Assembly (NCBI RefSeq): GCF_026212465.1 | Contig: NC_080053.1 | Coordinates: forward strand, 2,224,038-2,288,037 | Source: Amaranthus tricolor | Taxonomy: Eukaryota; Streptophyta; Magnoliopsida; Caryophyllales; Amaranthaceae | Reading direction: 5' to 3' | Length of the DNA stretch: 64,000 nucleotides | Part shown: positions 38,901 through 54,744 of the stretch, in pieces | Layout of the letters: each line of letters starts with the position of its first letter | Numbering within the stretch: the stretch's first letter is position 1 | Translations under genes and position numbers: made by a program | Notes under the pieces: model-generated | Told to the model about the DNA's origin: nothing | The model's input: only the letters and a program-made list of their open reading frames with translations | The model's database searches: none

Positions 38901-41900
38901 TGGAACGATGAAGAATGAACAAGGATCAATGATCATTGAAGAATGAACGATGAAGAATGAATATGGATCAATGATCATTAAAGAATGAACGATGAAGAAT
39001 GAACAAGGATCAATGATCATTGAAGAATGAGCGATGAAGAATGAACAAGGATAATTGATCAATGAACAATGAACGATGAAGAATGAACCAGGATCAATGA
39101 GCATTGAAGAATGAACGATTTAGAATGAACAAGGATCAATGATCATTGAAGATGGAACAATGAAGAATGAACAACGATCAATGATTAATGAACAATGAAC
39201 GATGAAGAATGAACAAGGATCAATGAGCATTGAAGAATGAATTATGAAGAATGAACAAGAATCATTGATCAATGAACAATGAACGATGAAGAATGAACGA
39301 GGATCAATGAGCATTGTAGAATGAACGATGAAGAATGAACAAGGATGAATGATCAATGAACAATGAACGATGAAAAATGAACCAGGATCAATGAGCATTG
39401 AAGAATGAACGATGAAGAATGAACAAGGATCAAAGATCAATGAACAATGAACGATGAAGAATGAAACAGGATCAATGAGCATTGTAGAATGAACGATGAA
39501 GAATATACAAGGATCAATGATGAATAATGAATGAACGATGAAGAATGAACAAGGATCAATGATCATTGAAGAATGAACGATGAAGAATGAATATGGTTCA
39601 ATGATCATTAAAGAATGAACGATGAAGAATGAACAAGGATCAATGATCATTGAAGAATGAGCGATGAAGAATGAACAAGGATAATTGATCAATGAACAAT
39701 GAACGATGAAGAATGAACCAGGATCAATGAGCATTGAAGAATGAACGATTTAGAATGAACAAGGATCAATGATCATTCAAGATGGAACGATGAAGAATGA
39801 ACAAGGATCAATGATCATTGAAGAATGAACGATGAAGAATGAATATGGATCAATGATCATTAAAGAATGAACGATGAAGAATGTACAAGGATCAATGATG
39901 AATAATGAATGAACGATTTAGAATGAACAAGGATAATTTGTCATTGAAGAATGAACGATGAAGAATGAACAAGGATCAATGATCATTGAAGAATGAACGA
40001 TGAAGAATGAACAAGGATCAATGATCAATGAACAATGAACGATGAAGAATGAACCAGGATCAATGAGCATTGAAGAATGAACGATTTAGAATGAACAAGA
40101 ATCAATGATCATTGAAGATGGAACGATGAAGAATGAACAAGGATCAATGATCATTGAAGAATGAACGATGAAGAATGAACAAGGATCAATGAGCATTGAA
40201 GAATGAATGATGAAGAATGAACCAGGATCAATGAGCATTGAAGAATGAACGATTTAGAATGAACAAGGATCAATGATCATTGAAGATGGAACGATGAAGA
40301 ATGAACAACGATCAATGATTAATGAACAATGAACGATGAAGAATGAACTAGGATCAATGAGCATTGAAGAATGAATGATGAAGAATGAACAAGGATCAAT
40401 GATCAATGAACAATGAACGATGAAGAATGAACGAGGATCAATGAGCATTGTAGAATGAACGATGAAGAATGAACAAGGATGAATGATCAATGAACAATGA
40501 ACGATGAAAAATGAACCAGGATCAATGAGCATTGAAGAATGAACGATGAAGAATGAACAAGGATCAAAGATCAATGAACAATGAACGATGAAGAATGAAA
40601 CAGGATCAATGAGCATTGTAGAATGAACGATGAAGAATATACAAGGATCAATGATGAATAATGAATGAACGATGAAGAATGAACAAGGATCAATGATCAT
40701 TGAAGAATGAACGATGAAGAATGAATATGGTTCAATGATCATTAAAGAATGAACGATGAAGAATGAACAAGGATCAATCATCATTGAAGAATGAACGATG
40801 AAGAATGAACAAGGATCAATGATCAATGAACAATGAACGATGAAGAAAGAACCAGGATCAATGAGCATTGAAGAATGAACGATTTAGAATGAACAAGAAT
40901 CAATGATCATTGACGATGGAACGATGAAGAATGAACAAGGATCAATGATCATTGAAGAATGAACGATGAAGAATGAACAAGGATCAATGTTCAATGAACA
41001 ATGAACGATGAAGAATGAACCAGGATCAATGAGCATTGAAGAATGAACGATTTAGAATGAACAAGGATCAATGATCATTCAAGATGGAACGATGAAGAAT
41101 GAAGAAGGACCAATGATCATTGAAGAATGAACGATGAAGAATGAATATGGATCAATGATCATTAAAGAATGAACGATGAAGAATGAACAAGGATCAATGA
41201 TCATTGAAGAATGAGCGATGAAGAATGAACAAGGATAATTGATCAATGAACAATGAACGATGAAGAATGAACCAGGATCAATGAGCATTGAAGAATGAAC
41301 GATTTAGAATGAACAAGGATCAATGATCATTGAAGATGGAACAATGAAGAATGAACAACGATCAATGATTAATGAACAATGAACGATGAAGAATGAACAA
41401 GGATCAATGAGCATTGAAGAATGAATGATGAAGAATGAACAAGAATCAATGATCAATGAACAATGAACGATGAAGAATGAACGAGGATCAATGAGCATTG
41501 TAGAATGAACGATGAAGAATGAACAAGGATGAATGATCAATGAACAATGAACGATGAAAAATGAACCAGGATCAATGATTATTGAAGAATGAACGATGAA
41601 GAATGAACAAGGATCAATGATCAATGAACAATGAACGATGAAGAATGAACCAGGATCAATGAGCATTGAAGAATGAACAATTTAGAATGAACAAGGATCA
41701 ATGATCAATGAACAATGAACGATGAAGAATGAACCAGGATCAATGAGCATTGAAGAATGAACGATTTAGAATGAACAAGGATCAATGATCATTGAAGATG
41801 GAACGATGAAGAATGAACAAGGATCAATGATTAATGAACAATGAACGATGAAGAATGAACAAGGATCAATGAGCATTGAAGAATGAATGATGAAGAATGA

Positions 41901-44900
41901 ACCAGGATCAATGAGCATTAAAGAATGAACGATTTAGAATGAACAAGGATCAATGATCATTGAAGATGGAACGATGAAGAATGAACAACGATCAATGATT
42001 AATGAACAATGAACGATGAAGAATGAACAAGGATCAATGAGCATTGAAGAATGAATGATGAAGAATGAACAAGGATCAATGATCAATGAACAATGAACGA
42101 TGAAGAATGAACGATGATCAATGAGCATTGTAGAATGAATGATGAAGAATGAACAAGGATGAATGATCAATGAATAATGAACGATGAAAAATGAACCAGG
42201 ATCAATGAGCATTGAAGAATGAATGATGAAGAATGAACAAGGATCAAAGATCAATGAACAATGAACGATGAAGAATGAAACAGGATCAATGAGCATTGTA
42301 GAATGAACGATGAAGAATATACAAGGATCAATGATGAATAATGAATGAACGATGAAGAATGAACAAGGATCAATGATCATTGAAGAATGAACGATGAAGA
42401 ATGAATATGGTTCAATGATCATTAAAGAATGAACGATGAAGAATGAACAAGGATCAATGATCATTGAAGAATGAACGATGAAGAACGAACAAGGATCAAT
42501 GATCAATGAACAATGAACGATGAAGAATGAACCAGGATCAATGAGCATTGAAGAATGAACGATTTAGAATGAACAAGAATCAATGATCATTGACGATGGA
42601 ACGATGAAGAATGAACAAGGATCAATGAGCATTGAAGAATGAACGATGAAGAATGAACAACGATCAATGATCAATGAACAATGAACGATGAAGAATGAAA
42701 CAGGATCAATGAGCATTGTAGAATGAACGATGAAGAATATACAAGGATCAATGATGAATAATGAATGAACGATGAAGAATGAACAAGGATCAATGATCAT
42801 TGAAGAATGAACGATGAAGAATGAATATGGATCAATGATCATTAAAGAATGAACGATGAAGAATGAACAAGGATCAATGATCATTGAAGAATGAGCGATG
42901 AAGAATGAACAAGGATAATTGATCAATGAACAATGAACGATGAAGAAAGAACCAGGATCAATGAGCATTGAAGAATGAACGATTTAGAATGAACAAGGAT
43001 CAATGATCATTGAAGATGGAACAATGAAGAATGAACAACGATCAATGATTAATGAACAATGAACGATGAAGAATGAACAAGGATCAATGAGCATTGAAGA
43101 ATGAATGATGAAGAATGAACAAGAATCTATGATCAATGAACAATGAACGATGAAGAATGAACGAGGATCAATGAGCATTGTAGAATGAACGATGAAGAAT
43201 GAACAAGGATGAATGATCAATGAACAATGAACGATGAAAAATGAACCAGGATCAATGAGCATTGAAGAATGAACGATGAAGAATGAACAAGGATCAAAGA
43301 TCAATGAACAATGAACGATGAAGAATGAAACAGGAGCAATGAGCATTGTAGAATGAACGATGAAGAATATACAAGGATCAATGATGAATAATGAATAAAC
43401 GATGAAGAATGAACAAGGATCAATGATCATTGAAGAATGAACGATGAAGAATGAATATGGTTCAATGATCATTAAAGAATGAACGATGAAGAATGAACAA
43501 GGATCAATCATCATTGAAGAATGAACGATGAAGAATGAACAAGGATCAATGATCAATGAACAATGAACGATGAAGAATGAACCAGGATCAATGAGCATTG
43601 AAGAATGAACGATTTAGAATGAACAAGAATCAATGATCATTGAAGATGGAACGATGAAGAATGAACAAGGATCAATGATCATTGAAGAATGAACGATGAA
43701 GAATGAACAAGGATCAATGAGCATTGAAGAATGAATGATGAAGAATGAACCAGGATCAATGAGCATTGAAGAATGAACGATTTAGAATGAACAAGGATCA
43801 ATGATCATTGAAGATGGAACGATGAAGAATGAACAACGATCAATGATTAATGAACAATGAACGATGAAGAATGAACAAGGATCAATGAGCATTGAAGAAT
43901 GAATGATGAAGAATGAACAAGGATCAATGATCAATGAACAATGAACGATGAAGAATGAACGAGGATCAATGAGCATTGTAGAATGAACGATGAAGAATGA
44001 ACAAGGATGAATGATCAATGAACAATGAACGATGAAAAATGAACCAGGATCAATGAGCATTGAAGAATGAACGATGAAGAATGAACAAGGATCAAAGATC
44101 AATGAACAATAAACGATGAAGAATGAAACAGGATCAATGAGCATTGTAGAATGAACGATGAAGAATATACAAGGATCAATGATGAATAATGAATAAACGA
44201 TGAAGAATGAACAAGGATCAATGATCATTGAAGAATGAACGATGAAGAATGAATATGGTTCAATGATCATTAAAGAATGAACGATGAAGAATGAACAAGG
44301 ATCAATCATCATTGAAGAATGAACGATGAAGAATGAACAAGGATCAATGATCAATGAACAATGAACGATGAAGAATGAACCAGGATCAATGAGCATTGAA
44401 GAATGAACGATTTAGAATGAACAAGAATCAATGATCATTGACGATGGAACGATGAAGAATGAACAAGGATCAATGATCATTGAAGAATGAACGATGAAGA
44501 ATGAACAAGGATCAATGTTCAATGAACAATGAACGATGAAGAATGAAACAGGATCAATGAGCATTGTAGAATGAACGATGAAGAATATACAAGGATCAAT
44601 GATGAATAATGAATGAACGATGAAGAATGAACAAGGATCAATGATCATTGAAGAATGAACGATGAAGAATGAATATGGTTCAATGATCATTAAAGAATGA
44701 ACGATGAAGAATGAACAAGGATCAATGATCATTGAAGAATGAACGATGAAGAATGAACAAGGATCAATGATCAATGAACAATGAACGATGAAGAATGAAC
44801 CAGGATCAATGAGCATTGAAGAATGAACGATTTAGAATGAACAAGGATCAATGATCATTCAAGATGGAACGATGAAGAATGAAGAAGGACCAATGATCAT

Positions 44901-47504
44901 TGAAGAATGAACGATGAAGAATGAATATGGATCAATGATCATTAAAGAATGAACGATGAAGAATGAACAAGGATCAATGATCATTGAAGAATGAGCGATG
45001 AAGAATGAACAAGGATAATTGATCAATGAACAATGAACGATGAAGAATGAACCAGGATCAATGAGCATTGAAGAATGAACGATTTAGAATGAACAAGGAT
45101 CAATGATCATTGAAGATGGAACAATGAAGAATGAACAACGATCAATGATTAATGAACAATGAACGATGAAGAATGAACAAGGATCAATGAGCATTGAAGA
45201 ATGAATGATGAAGAATGAACAAGAATCAATGATCAATGAACAATGAACGATGAAGAATGAACGAGGATCAATGAGCATTGTAGAATGAACGATGAAGAAT
45301 GAACAAGGATGAATGATCAATGAACAATGAACGATGAAAAATGAACCAGGATCAATGATTATTGAAGAATGAACGATGAAGAATGAACAAGGATCAATGA
45401 TCAATGAACAATGAACGATGAAGAATGAACCAGGATCAATGAGCATTGAAGAATGAACAATTTAGAATGAACAAGGATCAATGATCAATGAACAATGAAC
45501 GATGAAGAATGAACCAGGATCAATGAGCATTGAAGAATGAACGATTTAGAATGAACAACGATCAATGATCATTGAAGATGGAACGATGAAGAATGAACAA
45601 GGATCAATGATTAATGAACAATGAACGATGAAGAATGAACAAGGATCAATGAGCATTGAAGAATGAATGATGAAGAATGAACCAGGATCAATGAGCATTG
45701 AAGAATGAACGATTTAGAATGAACAAGGATCAATGATCATTGAAGATGGAACGATGAAGAATGAACAACGATCAATGATTAATGAACAATGAACGATGAA
45801 GAATGAACAAGGATCAATGAGCATTGAAGAATGAATGATGAAGAATGAACAAGGATCAATGATCAATGAACAATGAACGATGAAGAATGAACGAGGATCA
45901 ATGAGCATTGTAGAATGAACGATGAAGAATGAACAAGGATGAATGATCAATGAACAATGAACGATGAAAAATGAACCAGGATCAATGAGCATTGAAGAAT
46001 GAACGATGAAGAATGAACAAGGATCAAAGATCAATGAACAATGAACGATGAAGAATGAAACGGGATCAATGAGCATTGTAGAATGAACGATGAAGAATAT
46101 ACAAGGATCAATGATGAATAATGAATGAACGATGAAGAATGAACAAGGATCAATGATCATTGAAGAATGAACGATGAAGAATGAATATGGTTCAATGATC
46201 ATTAAAGAATGAACGATGAAGAATGAACAAGGATCAATGATCATTGAAGAATGAACGATGAAGAATGAACAAGGATCAATGATCAATGAACAATGAACGA
46301 TGAAGAATGAACCAGGATCAATGAGCATTGAAGAATGAATGATGAAGAATGAACAAGAATCAATGATCAATGAACAATGAACGATGAAGAATGAACGAGG
46401 ATCAATGAGCATTGTAGAATGAACGATGAAGAATGAACAAGGATGAATGATCAATGAACAATGAACGATGAAAAATGAACCAGGATCAATGATTATTGAA
46501 GAATGAACGATGAAGAATGAACAAGGATCAATGATCAATGAACAATGAACGATGAAGAATGAACCAGGATCAATGAGCATTGAAGAATGAACAATTTAGA
46601 ATGAACAAGGATCAATGATCAATGAACAATGAACGATGAAGAATGAACCAGGATCAATGAGCATTGAAGAATGAACGATTTAGAATGAACAAGGATCAAT
46701 GATCATTGAAGATGGAACGATGAAGAATGAACAAGGATCAATGATTAATGAACAATGAACGATGAAGAATGAACAAGGATCAATGAGCGTTGAAGAATGA
46801 ATGATGAAGAATGAACCAGGATCAATGAGCATTGAAGAATGAACGATTTAGAATGAACAAGGATCAATGATCATTGAAGATGGAACGATGAAGAATGAAC
46901 AACGATCAATGATTAATGAACAATGAACGATGAAGAATGAACAAGGATCAATGAGCATTGAAGAATGAATGATGAAGAATGAACAAGGATCAATGATCAA
47001 TGAACAATGAACGATGAAGAATGAACGAGGATCAATGAGCATTGTAGAATGAACGATGAAGAATGAACAAGGATGAATGATCAATGAACAATGAACGATG
47101 AAAAATGAACCAGGATCAATGAGCATTGAAGAATGAACGATGAAGAATGAACAAGGATCAAAGATCAATGAACAATGAACGATGAAGAATGAAACGGGAT
47201 CAATGAGCATTGTAGAATGAACGATGAAGAATATACAAGGATCAATGATGAATAATGAATGAACGATGAAGAATGAACAAGGATCAATGATCATTGAAGA
47301 ATGAACGATGAAGAATGAATATGGTTCAATGATCATTAAAGAATGAACGATGAAGAATGAACAAGGATCAATGATCATTGAAGAATGAACGATGAAGAAT
47401 GAACAAGGATCAATGATCAATGAACAATGAACGATGAAGAATGAACCAGGATCAATGAGCATTGAAGAATGAACGATTTAGAATGAACAAGGATCAATGA
47501 TCAT

Positions 47505-49268
47505 TCAAGATGGAACGATGAAGAATGAACAAGGATCAATGATCATTGAAGAATGAACGATGAAGAATGAATATGGATCAATGATCATTAAAGAATGAAC
47601 GATGAAGAATGAACAAGGATCAATGATCATTGAAGAATGAGCGATGAAGAATGAACAAGGATAATTGATCAATGAACAATGAACGATGAAGAATGAACCA
47701 GGATCAATGAGCATTGAAGAATGAACGATTTAGAATGAACAAGGATCAATGATCATTGAAGATGGAACAATGAAGAATGAACAACGATCAATGATTAATG
47801 AACAATGAACGATGAAGAATGAACAAGGATCAATGAGCATTGAAGAATGAATTATGAAGAATGAACAAGAATCAATGATCAATGAACAATGAACGATGAA
47901 GAATGAACGAGGATCAATGAGCATTGTAGAATGAACGATGAAGAATGAACAAGGATGAATGATCAATGAACAATGAACGATGAAAAATGAACCAGGATCA
48001 ATGAGCATTGAAGAATGAACGATGAAGAATGAACAAGGATCAAAGATCAATGAACAATGAACGATGAAGAATGAAACAGGATCAATGAGCATTGTAGAAT
48101 GAACGATGAAGAATATACAAGGATCAATGATGAATAATGAATGAACGATGAAGAATGAACAAGGATCAATGATCATTGAAGAATGAACGATGAAGAATGA
48201 ATATGGTTCAATGATCATTAAAGAATGAACGATGAAGAATGAACAAGGATCAATGATCATTGAAGAATGAACGATGAAGAATGAACAAGGATCAATGATC
48301 AATGAACAATGAACGATGAAGAATGAACCAGGATCAATGAGCATTGAAGAATGAACGATTTAGAATGAACAAGGATCAATGATCATTCAAGATGGAACGA
48401 TGAAGAATGAACAAGGATCAATGATCATTGAAGAATGAACGATGAAGAATGAATATGGATCAATGATCATTAAAGAATGAACGATGAAGAATGAACAAGG
48501 ATCAATGATCATTGAAGAATGAGCGATGAAGAATGAACAAGGATAATTGATCAATGAACAATGAACGATGAAGAATGAACCAGGATCAATGAGCATTGAA
48601 GAATGAACGATTTAGAATGAACAAGGATCAATGATCATTGAAGATGGAACAATGAAGAATGAACAACGATCAATGATTAATGAACAATGAACGATGAAGA
48701 ATGAACAAGGATCAATGAGCATTGAAGAATGAATTATGAAGAATGAACAAGAATCAATGATCAATGAACAATGAACGATGAAGAATGAACGAGGATCAAT
48801 GAGCATTGTAGAATGAACGATGAAGAATGAACAAGGATGAATGATCAATGAACAATGAACGATGAAAAATGAACCAGGATCAATGAGCATTGAAGAATGA
48901 ACGATGAAGAATGAACAAGGATCAAAGATCAATGAACAATGAACGATGAAGAATGAAACAGGATCAATGAGCATTGTAGAATGAACGATGAAGAATATAC
49001 AAGGATCAATGATGAATAATGAATGAACGATGAAGAATGAACAAGGATCAATGATCATTGAAGAATGAACGATGAAGAATGAATATGGTTCAATGATCAT
49101 TAAAGAATGAACGATGAAGAATGAACAAGGATCAATGATCATTGAAGAATGAACGATGAAGAATGAACAAGGATCAAAGATCAATGAACAATGAACGATG
49201 AAGAATGAACCAGGATCAATGAGCATTGAAGAATGAACGATTTAGAATGAACAAGGATCAATGATCAT
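47505..49268. repeat. Higher-order block of 882 bp (21 monomers), two tandem copies
   Basis: Positions 47505-48386 repeat at 48387-49268, each beginning at the rare TCAAGATGG variant. A third such start occurs at 49269 before the order diverges. Confidence 0.8.
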
Positions 49269-52200
49269 TCAAGATGGAACGATGAAGAATGAACAAGGAT
49301 CAATGATCATTGAAGAATGAACGATGAAGAATGAATATGGATCAATGATCATTAAAGAATGAACGATGAAGAATGTACAAGGATCAATGATGAATAATGA
49401 ATGAACGATTTAGAATGAACAAGGATAATTTGTCATTGAAGAATGAACGATGAAGAATGAACAAGGATCAATGATCATTGAAGAATGAACGATGAAGAAT
49501 GAATATGGATCAATGATCATTAAAGAATGAACGATGAAGAATGAACAAGGGTCAATGATCAATGAACAATGAACGATGAAGAATGAACCAGGATCAATGA
49601 GCATTGTAGAATGAACAATGAAGAATGTACAAGGATCAATGATGAATAATGAATGAACGATTTAGAATGAACAAGGATAATTTGTCATTGAAGAATGAAC
49701 GATGAAGAATGAATATGGATCAATGATCATTAAAGAATGAACGATGAAGAATGAACAAGGATCAATGAACGATGAAGAATGAACGATGAAGAATGAACAA
49801 CGATGAATGATCAATGAACAATGAACGATGAAGAATGAACAAGGATCAATGATTAATGAACAATGAACGATGAAGAATGAACAAGGATCAATGAGCATTG
49901 AAGAATGAACGATGAAGAATGAACAAGGATCAATGATCAATGAACAATGAACGATGAAGAATGAAACAGGATCAATGAGCATTGTAGAATGAACAATGAA
50001 GAATATACAAGAACCAATGATGAATAATGAATGAACGATAAAGAATGAACAAGGATCAATGATCATTGAAGAATGAACGATGAAGAATGAATATGGTTCA
50101 ATGATCATTAAAGAAAGAACGATGAAGAATGAACAAGGATCAATGATCATTAAAGAATGTACGATTTAGAATGAACAAGGATAATTTGTCATTGAAGAAT
50201 GAACAATGAAGAATGAACAAGGATCAATGATCAATAATGAATGAACGATGAAGAATGAACAAGGATCAATGATTAATGAACAATGAACGATGAAGAATGA
50301 ACAAGGATCAATGAGCATTGAAGAATGAATGATGAAGAATGAACAAGGATCAATGATCAATGAACAATGAACGATGAAGAATGAACGAGGATCAATGAGC
50401 ATTGTAGAATGAACGATGAAGAATGAACAAGGATGAATGATCAATGAACAATGAACGATGAAGAATGAACCAGGATCAATGAGCATTGAAGAATGAACGA
50501 TGAAGAATGAACAAGGATCAATGATCAATGAACAATGAACGATGAAGAATGAAACATGATCAATGAGCATTGTAGAATGAACGATGAAGAATATACAAGG
50601 ATCAATGATGAATAATGAATGAACGATGAAGAATGAACAAGGATCAATGATCATTGAAGAATGAACGATGAAGAATGAATATGGTTCAATGATCATTAAA
50701 GAATGAACGATGAAGAATGAACAAGGATCAATGATCAATGAACAATGAACGATGAAGAATGAACCAGGATCAATGAGCATTGAAGAATGAACGATTTAGA
50801 ATGAACAAGAATCAATGATCATTGAAGATGGAACGATGAAGAATGAACAAGGATCAATGATGAATAATGAATGAACGATGAAGAATGAACAAGGATCAAT
50901 GATCATTGAAGAATGAACGATGAAGAATGAATATGGTTCAATGATCATTGAAGAATGAACGATGAAGAATGAACAAGGATCAATGATCAATAATGAATGA
51001 ACGATGAAGAATGAACAAGGATCAATGATTAATGAACAATGAACGATGAAGAATGAACAAGGATCAATGATCAATGAACAATGAACGATGAAGAATGAAC
51101 CAGGATCAATGAGCAATTTAGAATGAACGATGAAGAATGTACAAGGATCAATGATGAATAATGAATGAACGATGAAGAATGAACAAGGATGAATGATCAT
51201 TGAAGAATGAACGATGAAGAATGAAGAAGGATCAATGATCATTGAAGAATGAACGATGAAGAATGAACAAGGATCAATGATCAAAGAACAATGAACGATG
51301 AAGAATGAACCAGGATCAATGAGCATTGAAGAATGAACGATTTAGAATGAACAAGGATCAATGATCATTGAAGATGGAACGATGAAGAATGAACAAGGAT
51401 CAATGATTAATGAACAATGAACGATGAAGAATGAACAAGGATCAATGAGCATTGAAGAATGAATGATGAAGAATGAACAAGGATCAATGATCAATGAACA
51501 ATGAACGATGAAGAATGAACGAGGATCAATGAGCATTGTAGAATGAACGATGAAGAATGTACAAGGATCAATGATGAATAATGAATGAACGATGAAGAAT
51601 GAACAAGAATCAATGATCATTGAAGAATGAACGATGAATAATGAATATGGATCAATGATCATTAAAGAATGAACGATGAAGAATGAACAAGGATCAATGA
51701 ACGATGAAGAATGAACGATGAAGAATGAACAAGGATGAATGATCAATGAACAATGAACGATGAAGAATGAACGATGAAGAATGAACAAGGATCAATGATC
51801 AATAATGAATGAACGATGAAGAATGAACAAGGATCAATGATCAATGAACAATGAACGATGAAGAATGAAACAGGATCAATGAGCATTGTAGAATGAACGA
51901 TGAAGAATATACAAGGATCAATGATGAATAATGAATGAACGATGAAGAATGAACAAGGATCAATGATCATTGAAGAATGAACGATGAAGAATGAATATGG
52001 TTCAATGATCATTAAAGAATGAACGATGAAGAATGAACAAGGATCAATGATCATTGAAGAATGAACGATGAAGAATGAACAAGGATCAATGATCAATGAA
52101 CAATGAACGATGAAGAATGAACCAGGATCAATGAGCATTGAAGAATGAACGATTTAGAATGAACAAGGATCAATGATCATTCAAGATGGAACGATGAAGA

Positions 52201-54744
52201 ATGAACAAGGATCAATGATCATTGAAGAATGAACGATGAAGAATGAATATGGATCAATGATCATTAAAGAATGAACGCTGAAGAATGTACAAGGATCAAT
52301 GATGAATAATGAATGAACGATTTAGAATGAACAAGGATAATTTGTCATTGAAGAATGAACGATGAAGAATGAACAAGGATCAATGATCATTGAAGAATGA
52401 ACGATGAAGAATGAATATGGATCAATGATCATTAAAGAATGAACGATGAAGAATGAACAAGGATCAATGATCAATGAACAATGAACGATGAAGAATGAAC
52501 CAGGATCAATGAGCATTGTAGAATGAACAATGAAGAATGTACAAGGATCAATGATGAATAATGAATGAACGATTTAGAATGAACAAGGATAATTTGTCAT
52601 TGAAGAATGAACGATGAAGAATGAATATGGATCAATGATCATTAAAGAATGAACGATGAAGAATGAACAAGGATCAATGAACGATGAAGAATGAACGATG
52701 AAGAATGAACAACGATGAATGATCAATGAACAATGAACGATGAAGAATGAACAAGGATCAATGATTAATGAACAATGAACGATGAAGAATGAACAAGGAT
52801 CAATGAGCATTGAAGAATGAACGATGAAGAATGAACAAGGATCAATGATCAATGAACAATGAACGATGAAGAATGAAACAGGATCAATGAGCATTGTAGA
52901 ATGAACAATGAAGAATATACAAGAACCAATGATGAATAATGAATGAACGATAAAGAATGAACAAGGATCAATGATCATTGAAGAATGAACGATGAAGAAT
53001 GAATATGGTTCAATGATCATTAAAGAAAGAACGATGAAGAATGAACAAGGATCAATGATCATTAAAGAATGTACGATTTAGAATGAACAAGGATAATTTG
53101 TCATTGAAGAATGAACAATGAAGAATGAACAAGGATCAATGATCAATAATGAATGAACGATGAAGAATGAACAAGGATCAATGATTAATGAACAATGAAC
53201 GATGAAGAATGAACAAGGATCAATGAGCATTGAAGAATGAATGATGAAGAATGAACAAGGATCAATGATCAATGAACAATGAACGATGAAGAATGAACGA
53301 GGATCAATGAGCATTGTAGAATGAACGATGAAGAATGAACAAGGATGAATGATCAATGAACAATGAACGATGAAGAATGAACCAGGATCAATGAGCATTG
53401 AAGAATGAACGATGAAGAATGAACAAGGATCAATGATCAATGAACAATGAACGATGAAGAATGAAACATGATCAATGAGCATTGTAGAATGAACGATGAA
53501 GAATATACAAGGATCAATGATGAATAATGAATGAACGATGAAGAATGAACAAGGATCAATGATCATTGAAGAATGAACGATGAAGAATGAATATGGTTCA
53601 ATGATCATTAAAGAATGAACGATGAAGAATGAACAAGGATCAATGATCAATGAACAATGAACGATGAAGAATGAACCAGGATCAATGAGCATTGAAGAAT
53701 GAACGATTTAGAATGAACAAGAATCAATGATCATTGAAGATGGAACGATGAAGAATGAACAAGGATCAATGATGAATAATGAATGAACGATGAAGAATGA
53801 ACAAGGATCAATGATCATTGAAGAATGAACGATGAAGAATGAATATGGTTCAATGATCATTGAAGAATGAACGATGAAGAATGAACAAGGATCAATGATC
53901 AATAATGAATGAACGATGAAGAATGAACAAGGATCAATGATTAATGAACAATGAACGATGAAGAATGAACAAGGATCAATGATCAATGAACAATGAACGA
54001 TGAAGAATGAACCAGGATCAATGAGCAATTTAGAATGAACGATGAAGAATGTACAAGGATCAATGATGAATAATGAATGAACGATGAAGAATGAACAAGG
54101 ATGAATGATCATTGAAGAATGAACGATGAAGAATGAAGAAGGATCAATGATCATTGAAGAATGAACGATGAAGAATGAACAAGGATCAATGATCAAAGAA
54201 CAATGAACGATGAAGAATGAACCAGGATCAATGAGCATTGAAGAATGAACGATTTAGAATGAACAAGGATCAATGATCATTGAAGATGGAACGATGAAGA
54301 ATGAACAAGGATCAATGATTAATGAACAATGAACGATGAAGAATGAACAAGGATCAATGAGCATTGAAGAATGAATGATGAAGAATGAACAAGGATCAAT
54401 GATCAATGAACAATGAACGATGAAGAATGAACGAGGATCAATGAGCATTGTAGAATGAATGATGAAGAATGTACAAGGATCAATGATGAATAATGAATGA
54501 ACGATGAAGAATGAACAAGAATCAATGATCATTGAAGAATGAACGATGAATAATGAATATGGATCAATGATCATTAAAGAATGAACGATGAAGAATGAAC
54601 AAGGATCAATGAACGATGAAGAATGAACGATGAAGAATGAACAAGGATGAATGATCAATGAACAATGAACGATGAAGAATGAACGATGAAGAATGAACAA
54701 GGATCAATGATCAATAATGAATGAACGATGAAGAATGAACAAGG
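49269..54744. repeat. Higher-order block of 2912 bp, two copies
   Basis: Variants at about 49.27-51.83 kb recur at 52.18-54.74 kb with an offset of 2912 bp, which is 69 x 42 plus 14. The extra 14 bp is the single 56-bp monomer in each copy (about 51755 and 54670). Confidence 0.78.
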